Below, in pieces: positions 25,823 to 35,799 of a stretch of 64,000 bases of DNA. The stretch lies in NCBI GenBank assembly GCA_029776155.1, contig JAKOTU010000040.1:62001-126000 (forward strand). Reading direction: 5' to 3'. The notes beneath the pieces are model-generated. The model did not search any database and was not told the DNA's origin. It saw only the letters and a program-made list of their open reading frames with translations. The stretch is from Bacillota bacterium. Lineage in GTDB: Bacteria; Bacillota; Limnochordia; Darwinibacteriales; Darwinibacteriaceae. Position 1 is the stretch's first letter. Every line of letters begins with the position of its first letter. The position numbers and the translations under genes were made by a program.

Positions 25823-26833
25823 ATGTCTGATATTCTATTGTCAGTTAGGGACTTAAAAACCTATTTTTATACAGATGACGGAGTAGTCCCTGCCGTAGAT
25901 GGCGTCAGCTTTGAGCTGGAACGGGGGGGAACCCTGGGGATCGTGGGTGAATCGGGCTGCGGCAAGAGCGTGACATCCCTGACCATTATGGGCCTCATTC
26001 CCCAGCCGCCGGGGAAAATTGAAGGCGGTGTGATTGAGTTCGAAGGCAGGGATCTGCTCAAGCTGTCCGAAGCCGAAATGCGCCATATCCGGGGCAACGA
26101 GATCTCCATGATCTTCCAAGAGCCCATGACTTCGTTGAACCCTGTGTTCACCGTTGGGAACCAGATTATGGAAGCGATCATGCTGCACCAGAATGCCAGC
26201 AAAACAGAGGCGCGGGAAAAGGCCATTGAGATGCTGCGCCTGGTGGGGATTCCTTCCCCAGAAAAGCGCATAGACGATTATCCCCACCAGATGAGCGGCG
26301 GCATGCGCCAGAGGGTGATGATCGCCATGGCCCTTTCCTGCAATCCCAAGCTGCTCATCGCTGACGAGCCCACCACCGCTTTGGATGTGACCATCCAGGC
26401 CCAGATTTTGGACTTGATGCGGGAACTCCAGCGGGAACTGGGCACCGCGATTATGATGATCACCCACGACCTGGGAGTGATTGCCGAGTTGGTGGACAAG
26501 GTCGTGGTTATGTATACGGGCAGGATTGTGGAAGCGGCCGATACCTACACCATTTTCAAGAACCCCAAGCACCCATACACCATCGGGCTTCTGGCTTCCA
26601 TTCCCCGTCTGGACAGTGATGGTTCCAGACTGCAGGCCATTCCGGGCACTGTGCCCACGCCTGGGAACTTCCCCAAAGGCTGCGGTTTCCATCCCCGCTG
26701 TGCCTTCGCCAGGGACCTGTGCACCCGCACCAGCCCGCCATCCTTTGACCTAGGAAACGGTCACCAGGTGGCCTGCTGGCGAGTTGTGGACTACGATGAG
26801 AGTGCTGGTATCGATCAAAGGGAGGTGGGCTAA
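25823..26833 (+). CDS. oppD: Oligopeptide ABC transporter ATPase (OppD type)
   Basis: 336 residues. ATPase of a peptide/nickel-type ABC importer: Walker [13 protein letters not shown]-loop [11 protein letters not shown], signature MSGGMRQRV, Walker [13 protein letters not shown], and the C-terminal OppD/F extension with the Cys motif seen in the family (KGCGFHPRC...CTR). ATG 25823 follows GGGAGGG; codons further upstream are inside the leader. oppF follows after 3 bases. No permease or binding protein gene is next to it, which is unusual, as they normally share the operon. Confidence 0.93.
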   Translation: MSDILLSVRDLKTYFYTDDGVVPAVDGVSFELERGGTLGIVGESGCGKSVTSLTIMGLIPQPPGKIEGGVIEFEGRDLLKLSEAEMRHIRGNEISMIFQEPMTSLNPVFTVGNQIMEAIMLHQNASKTEAREKAIEMLRLVGIPSPEKRIDDYPHQMSGGMRQRVMIAMALSCNPKLLIADEPTTALDVTIQAQILDLMRELQRELGTAIMMITHDLGVIAELVDKVVVMYTGRIVEAADTYTIFKNPKHPYTIGLLASIPRLDSDGSRLQAIPGTVPTPGNFPKGCGFHPRCAFARDLCTRTSPPSFDLGNGHQVACWRVVDYDESAGIDQREVG

Positions 26834-26836
26834 GCA

Positions 26837-27859
26837 ATGGCAAGAGAAGCAGCAGTAAAAACCGGACAGCAGGAAGTACTGCTCGAGGTGCGTCATCTAG
26901 TGAAGCATTTCCCCATCCGCCAGGGCATTATCTTCTCCCGGCAGGTAGGTGCTGTGCAGGCGGTTGATGACATCAGCTTCACCGTGCACAAGGGGGAAAC
27001 CCTCGGTTTGGTGGGGGAAAGCGGCTGCGGGAAGACCACAACTGGTCGTTTGATCCTGCGCCTGATTGAGCCCACCTCAGGTGATATCATCTTCGATGGC
27101 AAGAACATTCCGCAGCTGTCCAAGGATGAACTGCGGGAGCTGCGCAAAGATATGCAGATCATCTTCCAGGACCCCTACGGTTCCCTCAACCCCCGCATGA
27201 CCGTGGGCGACATTATTGGTGAGCCCCTGCACATCCATAAGCTAGCCCGGGGTGCGGAGCGGGAAAAAAGGGTGCGGGAGCTTTTGGAAGTTGTGGGCTT
27301 GAGCGCTTTCCATGCCCGCCGTTTCCCCCACGAGTTCTCCGGGGGTCAGAGGCAGAGGATCGGCATTGCCCGGGCTTTGGCGGTGCGGCCCAGGCTGATT
27401 ATCTGCGATGAGCCCGTATCGGCCCTGGACGTATCTATCCAGGCTCAGGTGATCAACCTGCTCCAGGATCTCCAGGCAGAGTTTGATCTCACCTACATCT
27501 TCATTGCCCATGACTTGAGTGTTGTGAAGCATATCTCTGATCGGGTGGCCGTCATGTACCTGGGCAAGATTGTGGAGCTTACGGACAAAAACGAGCTTTA
27601 CCGCAACCCCAAGCATCCCTACACCCAGGCTCTGCTCTCGGCCATCCCCGAGGCGGATCCCACCATCAAGAAGGAGCGGATTTTGCTCAAGGGCGATGTG
27701 CCCAGCCCCATCAACCCGCCCAAGGGCTGCCGTTTCCACACCAGATGCCCCAAGGTTATGGACATCTGCCGGGTGGAGGAGCCCAAGTTCGTGGATTCGG
27801 GCGGCGGCCACTTTGTGGCCTGCCACCTGGTGCCGGCAGCCGAAGAGAAGGGCGCGTAA
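26837..27859 (+). CDS. oppF: Oligopeptide ABC transporter ATPase (OppF type)
   Basis: 340 residues. Second ATPase of the same importer: Walker [27 protein letters not shown], signature [10 protein letters not shown], Walker [13 protein letters not shown] and the C-terminal extension with [10 protein letters not shown]. The [19 protein letters not shown] stretch is typical of the OppF subgroup. OppD and OppF form the ATPase pair. A strong terminator follows. Confidence 0.93.
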   Translation: MAREAAVKTGQQEVLLEVRHLVKHFPIRQGIIFSRQVGAVQAVDDISFTVHKGETLGLVGESGCGKTTTGRLILRLIEPTSGDIIFDGKNIPQLSKDELRELRKDMQIIFQDPYGSLNPRMTVGDIIGEPLHIHKLARGAEREKRVRELLEVVGLSAFHARRFPHEFSGGQRQRIGIARALAVRPRLIICDEPVSALDVSIQAQVINLLQDLQAEFDLTYIFIAHDLSVVKHISDRVAVMYLGKIVELTDKNELYRNPKHPYTQALLSAIPEADPTIKKERILLKGDVPSPINPPKGCRFHTRCPKVMDICRVEEPKFVDSGGGHFVACHLVPAAEEKGA

Positions 27860-27878
27860 GATTTTCACAAGGAAGAGA

Positions 27879-27911
27879 AAGTCCTCCGCTGTTGTGTGCG
27901 GAGGACTTTTT
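27879..27911 (+). terminator. Terminator after oppF (two-way)
   Basis: 11-bp stem AAGTCCTCCGC / GCGGAGGACTT with an 8-base loop and TTTTT. On the minus strand it ends the chemoreceptor transcript (TTTCTCTT follows). Confidence 0.9.
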
Positions 27912-27918
27912 GCCTTGC

Positions 27919-29967
27919 CTAACTTTCAGCCTGGTCCTGGAAGCTGGAGATGATCTCCTGGAGCTGCTGGGCCAGTTCGGCCAGATTCTGGGCGGCCGCA
28001 GCCGTCTCTTCGGTTCCGGCGGCGGTCTGCTCTGTGATATCGCCGATGGACTGGAACAGTGCCACCGCTTCCCGGGTTCGGCTGGTTTGGGCCGACGCCT
28101 CATCGGCGATTTCCTGCACCAGCGCTTCCGTTTCCTTGGTGGCCTTGGTAATCTCTTGGAGGGCAGCGCGCACATCATGCACCTCTTTCTGACCTTTAGC
28201 CACGCTGTCCAGGGAACGGAGCGTTTCGCTTTGGATCCGCTTCAAGGCCTGTTCGATTTCTTCAGTGGCCTTCTGGGAACGGATAGCCAGTTCGCCAACT
28301 TCCTGGGCCACCACCGCGAAGCTGCGGCCTTGTTCGCCTGCACGGGCGGCTTCGATGGCGGCATTGAGGGATAAGAGGTTGGTCTGCTCGGCAATCTCCC
28401 GAATCAGAGCTAGGATCTTGGCGATCTCCTGGGTCTGCTGGGTGAGGCTGTCCACCGACTGCTTGATCGTGTCCATGCCCTCTACCGCCTCCAGAGCCTG
28501 GGCTTCGCCCTTGGCCGCAGCGGAGGTGGCGTTCTGGGAGAGCATGACCGCTTCCTGAGCCCGCTTTTCCATGGCAGCCATGGCTTCATCCATCTCTTCG
28601 ATCTGCCTTGTTCCCCTGTGCACATCTTCGCTCTGGGTTTGGGCGCCCGCGGCCATTTCTTCCATACCAGCACTAATCTCCTGACTGGAGGTGCTTAGGG
28701 CCTCACTGGCACTGCGCACCCGGTGGAGCAGGCGGGCTAACTGTGCAGTCATCTCGTTGAAAGCGGCGGTGAGCTCGCCCGCTTCATCGCGGCGGCTGTG
28801 CTTGGGCTTATACTGGCGCAACCGCCCCCGGGCCACATCTCTAGCGTGGGCCGTTAGCTCGATCAAGGGCTGGGCAATACGCCGGGTAAGGACAATGGCT
28901 ATTACCACCACCACAAGTCCCGTCACTGCAATGCCCACATAGCCCAGCAAACTCAACCTGTGGACCAAAGTGAGGGCGTAGCGGGTGGGTTGGGCCATGC
29001 GGATTTCCCAGTTGTGACCAAAGGCCGCCAGTTCAGCCAGGGCCACCTGGGCTCCCGCGGTCAGGGCTTCTTCTCCCGAGCTGGTCTGGCCTAACCTCTG
29101 GGACTCCCCTTCTGCCACGGCGATGGGAGCAGGGGGGGTGTTCTCCAAGAAGATGGTAACTTGGGGGCCTGCAGCCTCGTTTTTCACCTCGAGGATCACC
29201 TGGCCTGAGCTGAGCAGCTGCAGTTCTCCCCCTGGTATTTCAGCCACGATGGGCAGCATGGGAGCGGTGAAGAAGGTAAGGGGCACAAGCCCCCGCACGG
29301 CCCCCGCCGGCCTTGCCGAACCGCTGGCCAGGGATGAAGACCTGTAGATGACGGCTGCTAAGACCAGCCCGGCTTCTTCTTTGTCGGGCAGTCTCTGAAT
29401 GTCGCTGATATACAGCTGGGAGTTGAGGGCCTCCCGGAACCAGTGCTCATTGGCGTGGATGAAGCGATCGGGGCGCTCTGTTGCCCCCAGCACCATTCCA
29501 TCGGTATTCACCACAATGAGCTGGGAGAATCTTTTGTATTCAGCCACCGTATTTTCCAAAAACGCTTGAGTGCGGGTATTGGCCTCCAGGTTGCGGGTTT
29601 CAGCCATGGCTATTTCCATTTCTTCGGGGGACTTGCCCTCTAGGCCCAGCTCCCGGAGGGCGCTGGTTGGCCTGATTACAGCCATCTGCTCAATGGAGGG
29701 ATTCACCGTCAGGTTCTGCAGGTCATAGGTGAGCTGCTGCAGGGATGAGGCTATGGAATCGGCTATGCGCTTGGCCTGGTCGGTAAGGGTGGCTTCCACC
29801 ATGGAAGTGATCGACTGCTGGGTCTGCGAGATAACCACCAGCGTAAGCAGGGTGAGCGGTACGAGAGCGATGAGTGCAAAGGCCAGGATCAGCCGAGCCT
29901 TCAGGCGCAGGTTAAGGCGCGCCCTTGACTTTTCCTTGTTTGCTTTTTTTCTACTGCGGCTGCTCAT
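27919..29967 (-). CDS. Methyl-accepting chemotaxis protein
   Basis: 682 residues. Layout: a basic start, membrane segment 1 (about 27-48), an extracytoplasmic Cache-like sensor (50-335) with [17 protein letters not shown] and HWFREAL, membrane segment 2 (about 340-362), HAMP, and a long signalling coiled coil. The hairpin tip [21 protein letters not shown] marks the CheA/CheW contact. The ligand is unknown. AAGGAG lies 7 bases before ATG 29967. No che or flagellar genes are in the window; a pilus locus is close, so it could signal to twitching motility (inference). Confidence 0.95.
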   Translation of the reverse strand: MSSRSRKKANKEKSRARLNLRLKARLILAFALIALVPLTLLTLVVISQTQQSITSMVEATLTDQAKRIADSIASSLQQLTYDLQNLTVNPSIEQMAVIRPTSALRELGLEGKSPEEMEIAMAETRNLEANTRTQAFLENTVAEYKRFSQLIVVNTDGMVLGATERPDRFIHANEHWFREALNSQLYISDIQRLPDKEEAGLVLAAVIYRSSSLASGSARPAGAVRGLVPLTFFTAPMLPIVAEIPGGELQLLSSGQVILEVKNEAAGPQVTIFLENTPPAPIAVAEGESQRLGQTSSGEEALTAGAQVALAELAAFGHNWEIRMAQPTRYALTLVHRLSLLGYVGIAVTGLVVVVIAIVLTRRIAQPLIELTAHARDVARGRLRQYKPKHSRRDEAGELTAAFNEMTAQLARLLHRVRSASEALSTSSQEISAGMEEMAAGAQTQSEDVHRGTRQIEEMDEAMAAMEKRAQEAVMLSQNATSAAAKGEAQALEAVEGMDTIKQSVDSLTQQTQEIAKILALIREIAEQTNLLSLNAAIEAARAGEQGRSFAVVAQEVGELAIRSQKATEEIEQALKRIQSETLRSLDSVAKGQKEVHDVRAALQEITKATKETEALVQEIADEASAQTSRTREAVALFQSIGDITEQTAAGTEETAAAAQNLAELAQQLQEIISSFQDQAES

Positions 29968-30053
29968 GGGGTCACTCCTTCACCGGTTTTGGTTGTCTAT
30001 AGTTCCGCTTTCATGGGCAATTATCCTGCCCTCTACGTGTAAATTAGTCTGTT

Positions 30054-30082
30054 TTGCCATTGGAGGCGTTTTGTGGTAAAAT
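30054..30082 (+). promoter_or_regulatory. Promoter of the SCIFF operon
   Basis: -35 TTGCCA (30054-30059), 17 bases, -10 TAAAAT (30077-30082). The start near 30089 leaves a short leader ending in AGGAGG. Confidence 0.75.
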
Positions 30083-30112
30083 GCAGATATAGTACTGCGA
30101 GGAGGCGGGAGC

Positions 30113-30253
30113 ATGAAGAAGCATATCAAGACGCTCAGCGGCACCCCCTTAAAAAACACCCTGCTTCACGGGGGCTGCGGCGAGTGCCAGACCTCATGCC
30201 AGTCGGCATGCAAAACCTCTTGCACCGTTGGCAACCAAGCTTGCGAACGGTAG
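30113..30253 (+). CDS. scfA: SCIFF RiPP precursor peptide (six cysteines)
   Basis: 46 residues. Six Cys at 22, 25, 29, 33, 37 and 44 in the last 25 residues match the SCIFF family (six cysteines in forty-five residues), nearly universal in Clostridia. The core GGCGECQTSCQSACK and CTVGNQACE is almost the family consensus; the leader is MKKHIKTLSG. A neighbouring radical-SAM enzyme makes a Cys-to-Thr alpha-thioether; Cys33 and Thr38 have the spacing of the bond reported for the thermophile homologue. The biological role is still unknown. AGGAGG lies 7 bases ahead of the ATG. Confidence 0.96.
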   Translation: MKKHIKTLSGTPLKNTLLHGGCGECQTSCQSACKTSCTVGNQACER

Positions 30254-30254
30254 G

Positions 30255-30297
30255 AATCCAAGCAACCTTCTCGCTTCTGGGAGGTTGCTTTTGGATT
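30255..30297 (+). promoter_or_regulatory. Hairpin between scfA and scfB
   Basis: Outer stem AATCCAA (30255-30261) / TTGGATT (30291-30297) and inner stem GCAACCTTC (30262-30270) / GGGAGGTTGC region (30280-30288, one G-T pair). It starts 2 bases after the scfA stop. The T run behind it is short, so it is probably a partial terminator or an mRNA-stabilising structure that keeps peptide output above enzyme output. Confidence 0.65.
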
Positions 30298-30325
30298 TTC
30301 AATTACACTTCGGGAGTGAAACCTT

Positions 30326-31732
30326 TTGCTGGATAAAACCTGTGTGCACACCTACAGTCAAGGTGGGCTGCATTTTGTGGTAGATGGCAATTCGGGAGCA
30401 GTACATGTGGTGGATGATGCGGCCCTAGAGCTGATTGCTCTCCTAAAAAGCCGGGATGATTTGGAGACCAGGGAGGATCTGGCGCGTTTTCTGGAGCAGC
30501 ATCCCCGCTTTCGGGAAGTGGGCAGTGAAATTTTGGACTTGGTGGATGCGGGGATGCTGTTCAGTGAGGACCTCCCTGAGGCCCCACCCAGGCCCGAAAC
30601 GGTGGTCAAGGCCCTGTGCCTGAATGTGGCCCATGACTGCAACTTGCGCTGCACCTATTGCTTTGCCTCCACGGGCGATTTCAAGGGTGAACGGGAGCTC
30701 ATGCCCTTTGAAGTTGCCCAGGCCGCGGTGGGGTTTCTGCTGCGGGCCTCCCAACACCGCCGCCAACTGGAGATTGATTTTTTCGGGGGAGAACCCCTCT
30801 TGAACTGGGAGGTTGTCCGCCGTACGGTGGAGTATGCCCAGGCCCGGGCAGCGGAACAGGGTAAGAGCTTCCGTTTTACCATTACCACCAATGGCCTGGG
30901 GCTCACCCCTGAGATCGAGGATTTCATTAATGAGCATATGTACAACGTGGTGCTCAGTCTAGATGGACGCCGGGAGATCAACGACCGGGTGCGCCAGACC
31001 GTGACCGGAAATGGTTCGGTGTACGAGCTTGTGGTGCCCAAGTACCAGCGCCTGCTTCAAGGAAGAAGGGGCAAAAGCTACTACGTACGGGGCACCTTCA
31101 CCGCTTTGAACTTGGATTTTGCCCAGGATGTTGCCCATTTGAGCGATCTGGGTTTTTCCCAGATCTCCATGGAACCTGTGGTTACGCCAGAAGATGAGGC
31201 CTGGGCACTGCAGCCTAGTCATCTCCCCCAGATCCTAAAAGAATATGAACGCCTCGCGGAACTTGTCTTGGCGCGGCGCGACACGGAGCGGGCCTTTAAC
31301 TTCTTCCACTTTAACGTGGAACTGAAAAAGGGCCCCTGCCTGTACAAACGGCTGTCGGGGTGCGGTGCGGGTTATGAGTATTTAGCCGTTACCCCCAAGG
31401 GAGAACTCTATCCCTGTCATCAGTTTGTTGGTTATGACAGCTTCCTTCTGGGCAGTGTGTGGGATGGTATTGTCAATCAGGATCTGCCCCGGCAGTTTAA
31501 GGATGCCCACGTGCTGAACAGCCCCGCCTGCCGCAGCTGTTGGGCCAAGTATTATTGCAGCGGCGGCTGCATAAAAAACAACTGGGAAAAGGCAGGAAAT
31601 TTCCAGGGGGTTGACGAATTGTCCTGCATCATGGAGAAGAAGCGTTTGGAATGTGCTTTTTACATTCAGGCTTGTTCGGCTATGGGTACTGAGGAAATGA
31701 TGGCTGTTCTTAACGCTTTTCAGATACGATGA
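30326..31732 (+). CDS. scfB: SCIFF thioether maturase, radical SAM/SPASM
   Basis: 468 residues. An N-terminal RRE-like peptide-binding wing (residues 1-90) is followed by the radical SAM barrel with CNLRCTYC (Cys105, Cys109, Cys112), FFGGEPLLNW and ITTNGLGL, and a C-terminal SPASM region with several Cys (CGAGY, YPCHQF, CRSCWAKYYCSGGC) binding further iron-sulfur clusters. It installs the thioether in ScfA. Start is TTG 30326 (a GGGAG lies about 10 bases before). It shares the scfA promoter through the hairpin, and a strong terminator follows. Confidence 0.96.
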   Translation: MLDKTCVHTYSQGGLHFVVDGNSGAVHVVDDAALELIALLKSRDDLETREDLARFLEQHPRFREVGSEILDLVDAGMLFSEDLPEAPPRPETVVKALCLNVAHDCNLRCTYCFASTGDFKGERELMPFEVAQAAVGFLLRASQHRRQLEIDFFGGEPLLNWEVVRRTVEYAQARAAEQGKSFRFTITTNGLGLTPEIEDFINEHMYNVVLSLDGRREINDRVRQTVTGNGSVYELVVPKYQRLLQGRRGKSYYVRGTFTALNLDFAQDVAHLSDLGFSQISMEPVVTPEDEAWALQPSHLPQILKEYERLAELVLARRDTERAFNFFHFNVELKKGPCLYKRLSGCGAGYEYLAVTPKGELYPCHQFVGYDSFLLGSVWDGIVNQDLPRQFKDAHVLNSPACRSCWAKYYCSGGCIKNNWEKAGNFQGVDELSCIMEKKRLECAFYIQACSAMGTEEMMAVLNAFQIR

Positions 31733-31779
31733 AGGACAGACTGTACGTGGGCACTTGGCTTGTTTGGAGTTGGTAGTGC

Positions 31780-31814
31780 AACCGGCTGAAAGCTCTGCTT
31801 TCTGCCGGTTTTTT
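31780..31814 (+). terminator. Terminator after scfB
   Basis: AACCGGC-T-GAAAGC-TCT-GCTTTC-T-GCCGGTT: 13 pairs with one T-T mismatch, then TTTT. It separates the RiPP pair from the pilus locus. Confidence 0.95.
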
Positions 31815-31839
31815 CATTGGAAGGGATGAGAGAGGGGCA

Positions 31840-33528
31840 ATGCGCAAACGCCTTGGCGACATTCTCCAAGAAAAGGGTTTGCTTACCCAGGAGCAGCTGG
31901 CTGCTGCCCTGGAGGACCAGCGCACCACGGGCCATCGCCTGGGCGAGAGCTTGGTGAAGCTGGGGTTTGTCACAGCAGATCAAGTGGCCGATGCCCTCAG
32001 TGAGCATCTGCGCATTGAGCGGGTGGATTTCTCCCGGCGCTATTTGGCGCCGGAAATCGTGGAGCTCGTGCCCGCTTCCATGATTACCTCCCACCATGTG
32101 CTTCCCCTGGATATTGAGGACGGGATTCTGGTGGTGGCCATGGCGGACCCCCTGGACATTAATGTGGTTGATGATCTGCAGCGTCTGACGGGGAGAATCA
32201 TCCGCCCCGTGGTGGCTACAGAAGAGGAGATCAGTGAAGCTTTTCAGCGCACGCGCAACATCGCCCAAAGTGCCCGGGAACTTTTGGACGATTACCGGGC
32301 GGAAGAAAAAGAAGAAGCAGAGGAACCCACCCAGCAGTACTTGGGGGATGCCCCCGGTGTGCGCCTGGCCAATCTCATCTTGGAGCAGGCCATCATGCAG
32401 AAAGCCAGTGATATTCACCTAGAGCCCCACGAGGCCCGGATGAAGGTGCGTTATCGGATTGATGGGCTGTTGAGGGACATTATGGAGATTCCCCGCCACC
32501 TCCAGGGCGATGTGAACTCCCGGATTAAGGTCATGGCGGGGCTGGATATTACCGAGCGGCGGAAACCCCAAGATGGGAGAATCCAGCTGAATTTCAATGG
32601 TTACGATGTGGACCTGCGCATCTCTACTCTGCCCACCGTCTACGGCGAGAAAATCGTGGCCAGGGTACTGCAGCGGGCCAGCCATTTGATGGATCTCCAG
32701 GAGTTCGGCTTTAGTCCAGGCAACTTGGAGAAAATCGAGCGTATGCTGCGTCTGAATCAAGGTTTGATCTTGGTTACTGGCCCCACGGGGAGCGGCAAGA
32801 CGACAACCCTCTATGCCTTTTTGAACCGGCTCAACTCACCGGAAAAGAATATTGTGACCGTGGAAGATCCTGTGGAATACCGCCTGGATGGAGTTAACCA
32901 CGTCCAGGTTAATCCCAGGGTTGGTCTGACCTTTGCCGCGGGACTGCGCACCGTGCTGCGCCAGGATCCCGATGTGATCATGGTGGGGGAGATCAGGGAT
33001 GAGGAAACGGCCGAGATCGCGGTGCGCTCTGCGTTAACGGGCCATCTGGTCCTTTCCACGCTCCATACCAACAGTGCTGTGGCTACCATATCGAGGCTGT
33101 TCAATATGGGTTTGGAGCCATATATTCTCAGCTCCACCATCATCGGTGTTGTGGCCCAGCGCCTGGTGCGCAGGATCTGCCCCGACTGCCGGGAGCAGGT
33201 TGAGCTGACCAATCCCGTGATGATTAGATATATCCGCTCCCTGGGCTTGGAGCCGCCCAAGGTGGTGTACCGGGGCAAGGGGTGCCCCCTCTGCGGGAAC
33301 ACCGGTTACCGGGGCCGAACTGCCCTGGGGGAAGTTATGGTTTTCAACAAGGAGCTGCGCCAAGCCGTGGAGCGGCGGGCGGGGGAGGATGAGTTGTTGG
33401 AGCTTGCCCTGCGCTCTGGGATGACTACCCTGCAGCAGTCAGCCATTGCCAAGTTGACTGCTGGTGTTACCACAGTGGACGAGATCATCAGAACCGTGTA
33501 CAGCGTTGAGATGGAGGATGATCTGTAG
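31840..33528 (+). CDS. pilB: Type IV pilus assembly ATPase PilB
   Basis: 562 residues. The N-terminal MshEN/GspE_N domain (KRLGDILQEKGLL, QVADALSEHLRI) is followed by the secretion ATPase: Walker A GPTGSGKTTT (314-323), EDPVEYRLDGVNHVQVN, Walker B MVGEIRDEETAEIA, and the tetra-Cys zinc motif (CPDC and CPLC) typical of extension ATPases. It powers pilus extension from the cytoplasm. It opens a gene chain running to 45752. GAGAGGGG precedes the ATG. Confidence 0.95.
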   Translation: MRKRLGDILQEKGLLTQEQLAAALEDQRTTGHRLGESLVKLGFVTADQVADALSEHLRIERVDFSRRYLAPEIVELVPASMITSHHVLPLDIEDGILVVAMADPLDINVVDDLQRLTGRIIRPVVATEEEISEAFQRTRNIAQSARELLDDYRAEEKEEAEEPTQQYLGDAPGVRLANLILEQAIMQKASDIHLEPHEARMKVRYRIDGLLRDIMEIPRHLQGDVNSRIKVMAGLDITERRKPQDGRIQLNFNGYDVDLRISTLPTVYGEKIVARVLQRASHLMDLQEFGFSPGNLEKIERMLRLNQGLILVTGPTGSGKTTTLYAFLNRLNSPEKNIVTVEDPVEYRLDGVNHVQVNPRVGLTFAAGLRTVLRQDPDVIMVGEIRDEETAEIAVRSALTGHLVLSTLHTNSAVATISRLFNMGLEPYILSSTIIGVVAQRLVRRICPDCREQVELTNPVMIRYIRSLGLEPPKVVYRGKGCPLCGNTGYRGRTALGEVMVFNKELRQAVERRAGEDELLELALRSGMTTLQQSAIAKLTAGVTTVDEIIRTVYSVEMEDDL

Positions 33529-34571
33529 TGCTTGTTCCTGCCCAGATTCGCTCCCTTGTGGAGTTTGCCATAGCTGCCCAAGCTTCTGACCTGCACCTAT
33601 CTGCGGGCGTCCCGCCCATTGTACGAGTTTTCGGGTCCAGTAGGGCGGTCCCGGGGTGGGACAAGCTTGCCCCCGACGACATTAAGGCCATGCTCAGTCC
33701 CCTGCTCACTGACACCCAGCGCAGTCAGCTGGAAGAAAGGGGGCAGGTGGATCTCTCCTTTGGGGTGCAGGGTTTGGGGCGTTTTCGCTGCAATATCTCC
33801 AAACAGCGGGGCTCCTGGGCCCTTGCGCTGCGGGTGATCAGCTCTACCATCAGATCCTTGGAGGAGTTGGGGCTGCCGGAGATTCTCCATGATCTAGCCC
33901 ACCTGCGTGATGGCTTGATCCTGGTTACCGGCCCCACGGGCAGCGGCAAATCCACCACCCTAGCGGCCATGATCGACATCATCAACCGGGAGCGCCAGGG
34001 AGTGATCATTACCTTAGAAGACCCCATCGAGTTTCTCCACCACCACAAAAAATGTGTGGTGAACCAGCGGGAGGTGGGTACTGACACTACCTCCTTTGCG
34101 GACGGTCTCCGGGCGGCACTGCGCTCGGACCCCGATGTGATTCTAGTGGGGGAAATGCGGGATCTGGAGACCATTGCCATTGCCCTTACCGCGGCGGAGA
34201 CGGGCCATTTGGTCCTCTCCACCTTACATACCCGGGGGGCGGCCAAGACCATTGATCGGATCATCGATGTGTTTCCCCCAGAAAGCCGGCACCAAATCAG
34301 GGTGCAGCTGAGCACGGTTCTGGAGGCGGTCATCTCCCAGCAGCTGCTGCCCCGAAAGGACGCCAGAGGCATGGTGCCTGCGGTGGAGGTGATGGTAGGT
34401 ACTCCCGCCATCCGCAACATGATCCGGGAGGAAAAGGTGCATCAGATCCCGGCCATGATTGAAACTGGAGCCCGCTTTGGGATGCAGACCATGAAGGCAG
34501 CGGTGGAAGAGCTCATTAGGAAAGGCTTGGTGGATGAATCTGCCCTGTTTCGCCGGGAGAACTTCAGCTAG
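33528..34571 (+). CDS. pilT: Twitching motility ATPase PilT
   Basis: 347 residues. Retraction ATPase: N-terminal PAS-like part with ASDLHLSAGVPP, Walker A GPTGSGKST (135-143), LEDPIEFLH, VGEMRDLETIAIAL, HTRGAAKTIDRIIDVFP and LLPRKDARGM. No zinc motif, as expected for PilT. Its GTG overlaps the last base of the pilB stop, so translation is coupled. Having PilT means that pili can retract: twitching or DNA uptake is possible. Confidence 0.95.
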   Translation: MLVPAQIRSLVEFAIAAQASDLHLSAGVPPIVRVFGSSRAVPGWDKLAPDDIKAMLSPLLTDTQRSQLEERGQVDLSFGVQGLGRFRCNISKQRGSWALALRVISSTIRSLEELGLPEILHDLAHLRDGLILVTGPTGSGKSTTLAAMIDIINRERQGVIITLEDPIEFLHHHKKCVVNQREVGTDTTSFADGLRAALRSDPDVILVGEMRDLETIAIALTAAETGHLVLSTLHTRGAAKTIDRIIDVFPPESRHQIRVQLSTVLEAVISQQLLPRKDARGMVPAVEVMVGTPAIRNMIREEKVHQIPAMIETGARFGMQTMKAAVEELIRKGLVDESALFRRENFS

Positions 34572-34588
34572 GGACAGGGGGGAAGCTT

Positions 34589-35788
34589 GTGATCCGCTAC
34601 GCGTATACGGGGCGCAGCAGGGCTGGAAAGCAGATCAAAGGCATCGTAGTCGCCGAAGACGAAGCCGCCGCTCGGCTGCAGCTGCGGGAGCAGGGACATA
34701 TTATCACCTCCCTCAAGCCCGTGAAAGAGCCGCGAGTTCTGTTTGAACGGCCGGTCAAACTCAAGGCCAAACACATGGCCATCTTCTGCCGCCAGTTCGC
34801 GATAATGCTCCATACCGGTGTGTCCTTGGTGAAGGCCCGGGAGATTTTAGAAGGACAAGCCCTGGATCCCGCCTTCGGGAAGGTGCTGCAGGTTGTGCGT
34901 CTTGATGTGGCCAGCGGGATAGCGTTCACGAAAGCCTTGGAAAAGCACAAAGGGGTTTTTCCCAATGTGTTCATCCACTTGGTTGAGGCTGGAGAGATCG
35001 CGGGCGCCCTAGCTGAGGTGCTGGACCGTTTGGCGGTCTATTACGAACGGGAAGATGAGCTGCGTAAAAAGGTATCAGAAGCGCTTATGTACCCAACGAT
35101 AGTGAGCGTCCTCTCCTTGGCGATGGTTGTCGTGCTGCTCTTTGTGGTTCTGCCCATGCTGGCGGCGAACTTCGCCAGTCTAGGAGTACCCACGCCCCCG
35201 TTAACCCAGGCCGTACTCAATGCCAGGGACTGGATGGTGCGGCACTGGTATGTGGTCTTGGGAGTCCTTGCCGGTTTGGTGTTTGGCTGCCGGTTTACGG
35301 TGAGCACCAGACCAGGCCGCTGGGTGCGGGATTCTCTGCTCCTGGCCCTGCCTGTTTTGGGCGAACTGCAGAAAATGGTCATTTTCTCCAGGTTCTGCCG
35401 TACCTTGGCACTCCTGTTGAACAGCGGCATCGCCATGCTGCCTACTCTGCACATTTTGGAGCGTTTGATGGATAACGTGGTTGTGAAGAAGGCGGTGCAG
35501 AGGGCAACCCGGGGAGTGGAACGGGGCGAGGGGATCAGTGCTCCCTTGGGTGAGCACAAGGTTTTCCCTGCCATGCTGGTGCAGATGGTCTCGGTTGGCG
35601 AAGAGACTGGTAGTCTAGAAACCGTGTTGGTGCAGCTGGCCGACTTCTACGATCGGGAAGTGAACTTCGCGGTGGCTAGTTTCACCAAGCTTATCGAACC
35701 AGCTATTATGCTTGTTTTGGCTGTGGTAGTACTGTTCATTCTCATTTCCGTGTATCTGCCCATGATGCAGATGGTCACAGCAATTTAG
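34589..35788 (+). CDS. pilC: Type IV pilus inner-membrane platform PilC
   Basis: 399 residues, GspF/PilC family. Two copies of the cytoplasmic GspF domain (FCRQFAIMLHTGVSLVKA and FSRFCRTLALLLNSGIAML) alternate with membrane segments (about 165-190, 215-235, 370-395). It is the platform that PilB and PilT turn on. GTG 34589 follows GGGGG by a short spacer. Confidence 0.94.
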   Translation: MIRYAYTGRSRAGKQIKGIVVAEDEAAARLQLREQGHIITSLKPVKEPRVLFERPVKLKAKHMAIFCRQFAIMLHTGVSLVKAREILEGQALDPAFGKVLQVVRLDVASGIAFTKALEKHKGVFPNVFIHLVEAGEIAGALAEVLDRLAVYYEREDELRKKVSEALMYPTIVSVLSLAMVVVLLFVVLPMLAANFASLGVPTPPLTQAVLNARDWMVRHWYVVLGVLAGLVFGCRFTVSTRPGRWVRDSLLLALPVLGELQKMVIFSRFCRTLALLLNSGIAMLPTLHILERLMDNVVVKKAVQRATRGVERGEGISAPLGEHKVFPAMLVQMVSVGEETGSLETVLVQLADFYDREVNFAVASFTKLIEPAIMLVLAVVVLFILISVYLPMMQMVTAI

Positions 35789-35799
35789 GGGGTTGGGGA

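Noticed and set aside
27745-28374. Long plus-strand frame across the end of oppF and the chemoreceptor
   Set aside because: It crosses the oppF terminator and runs antisense to a clear chemoreceptor signalling domain.
30010-30050. Flagellar-type (sigma-D) promoter for the chemoreceptor gene
   Set aside because: The GGATAA part is only loosely like GCCGATAA and the spacing is one base off.
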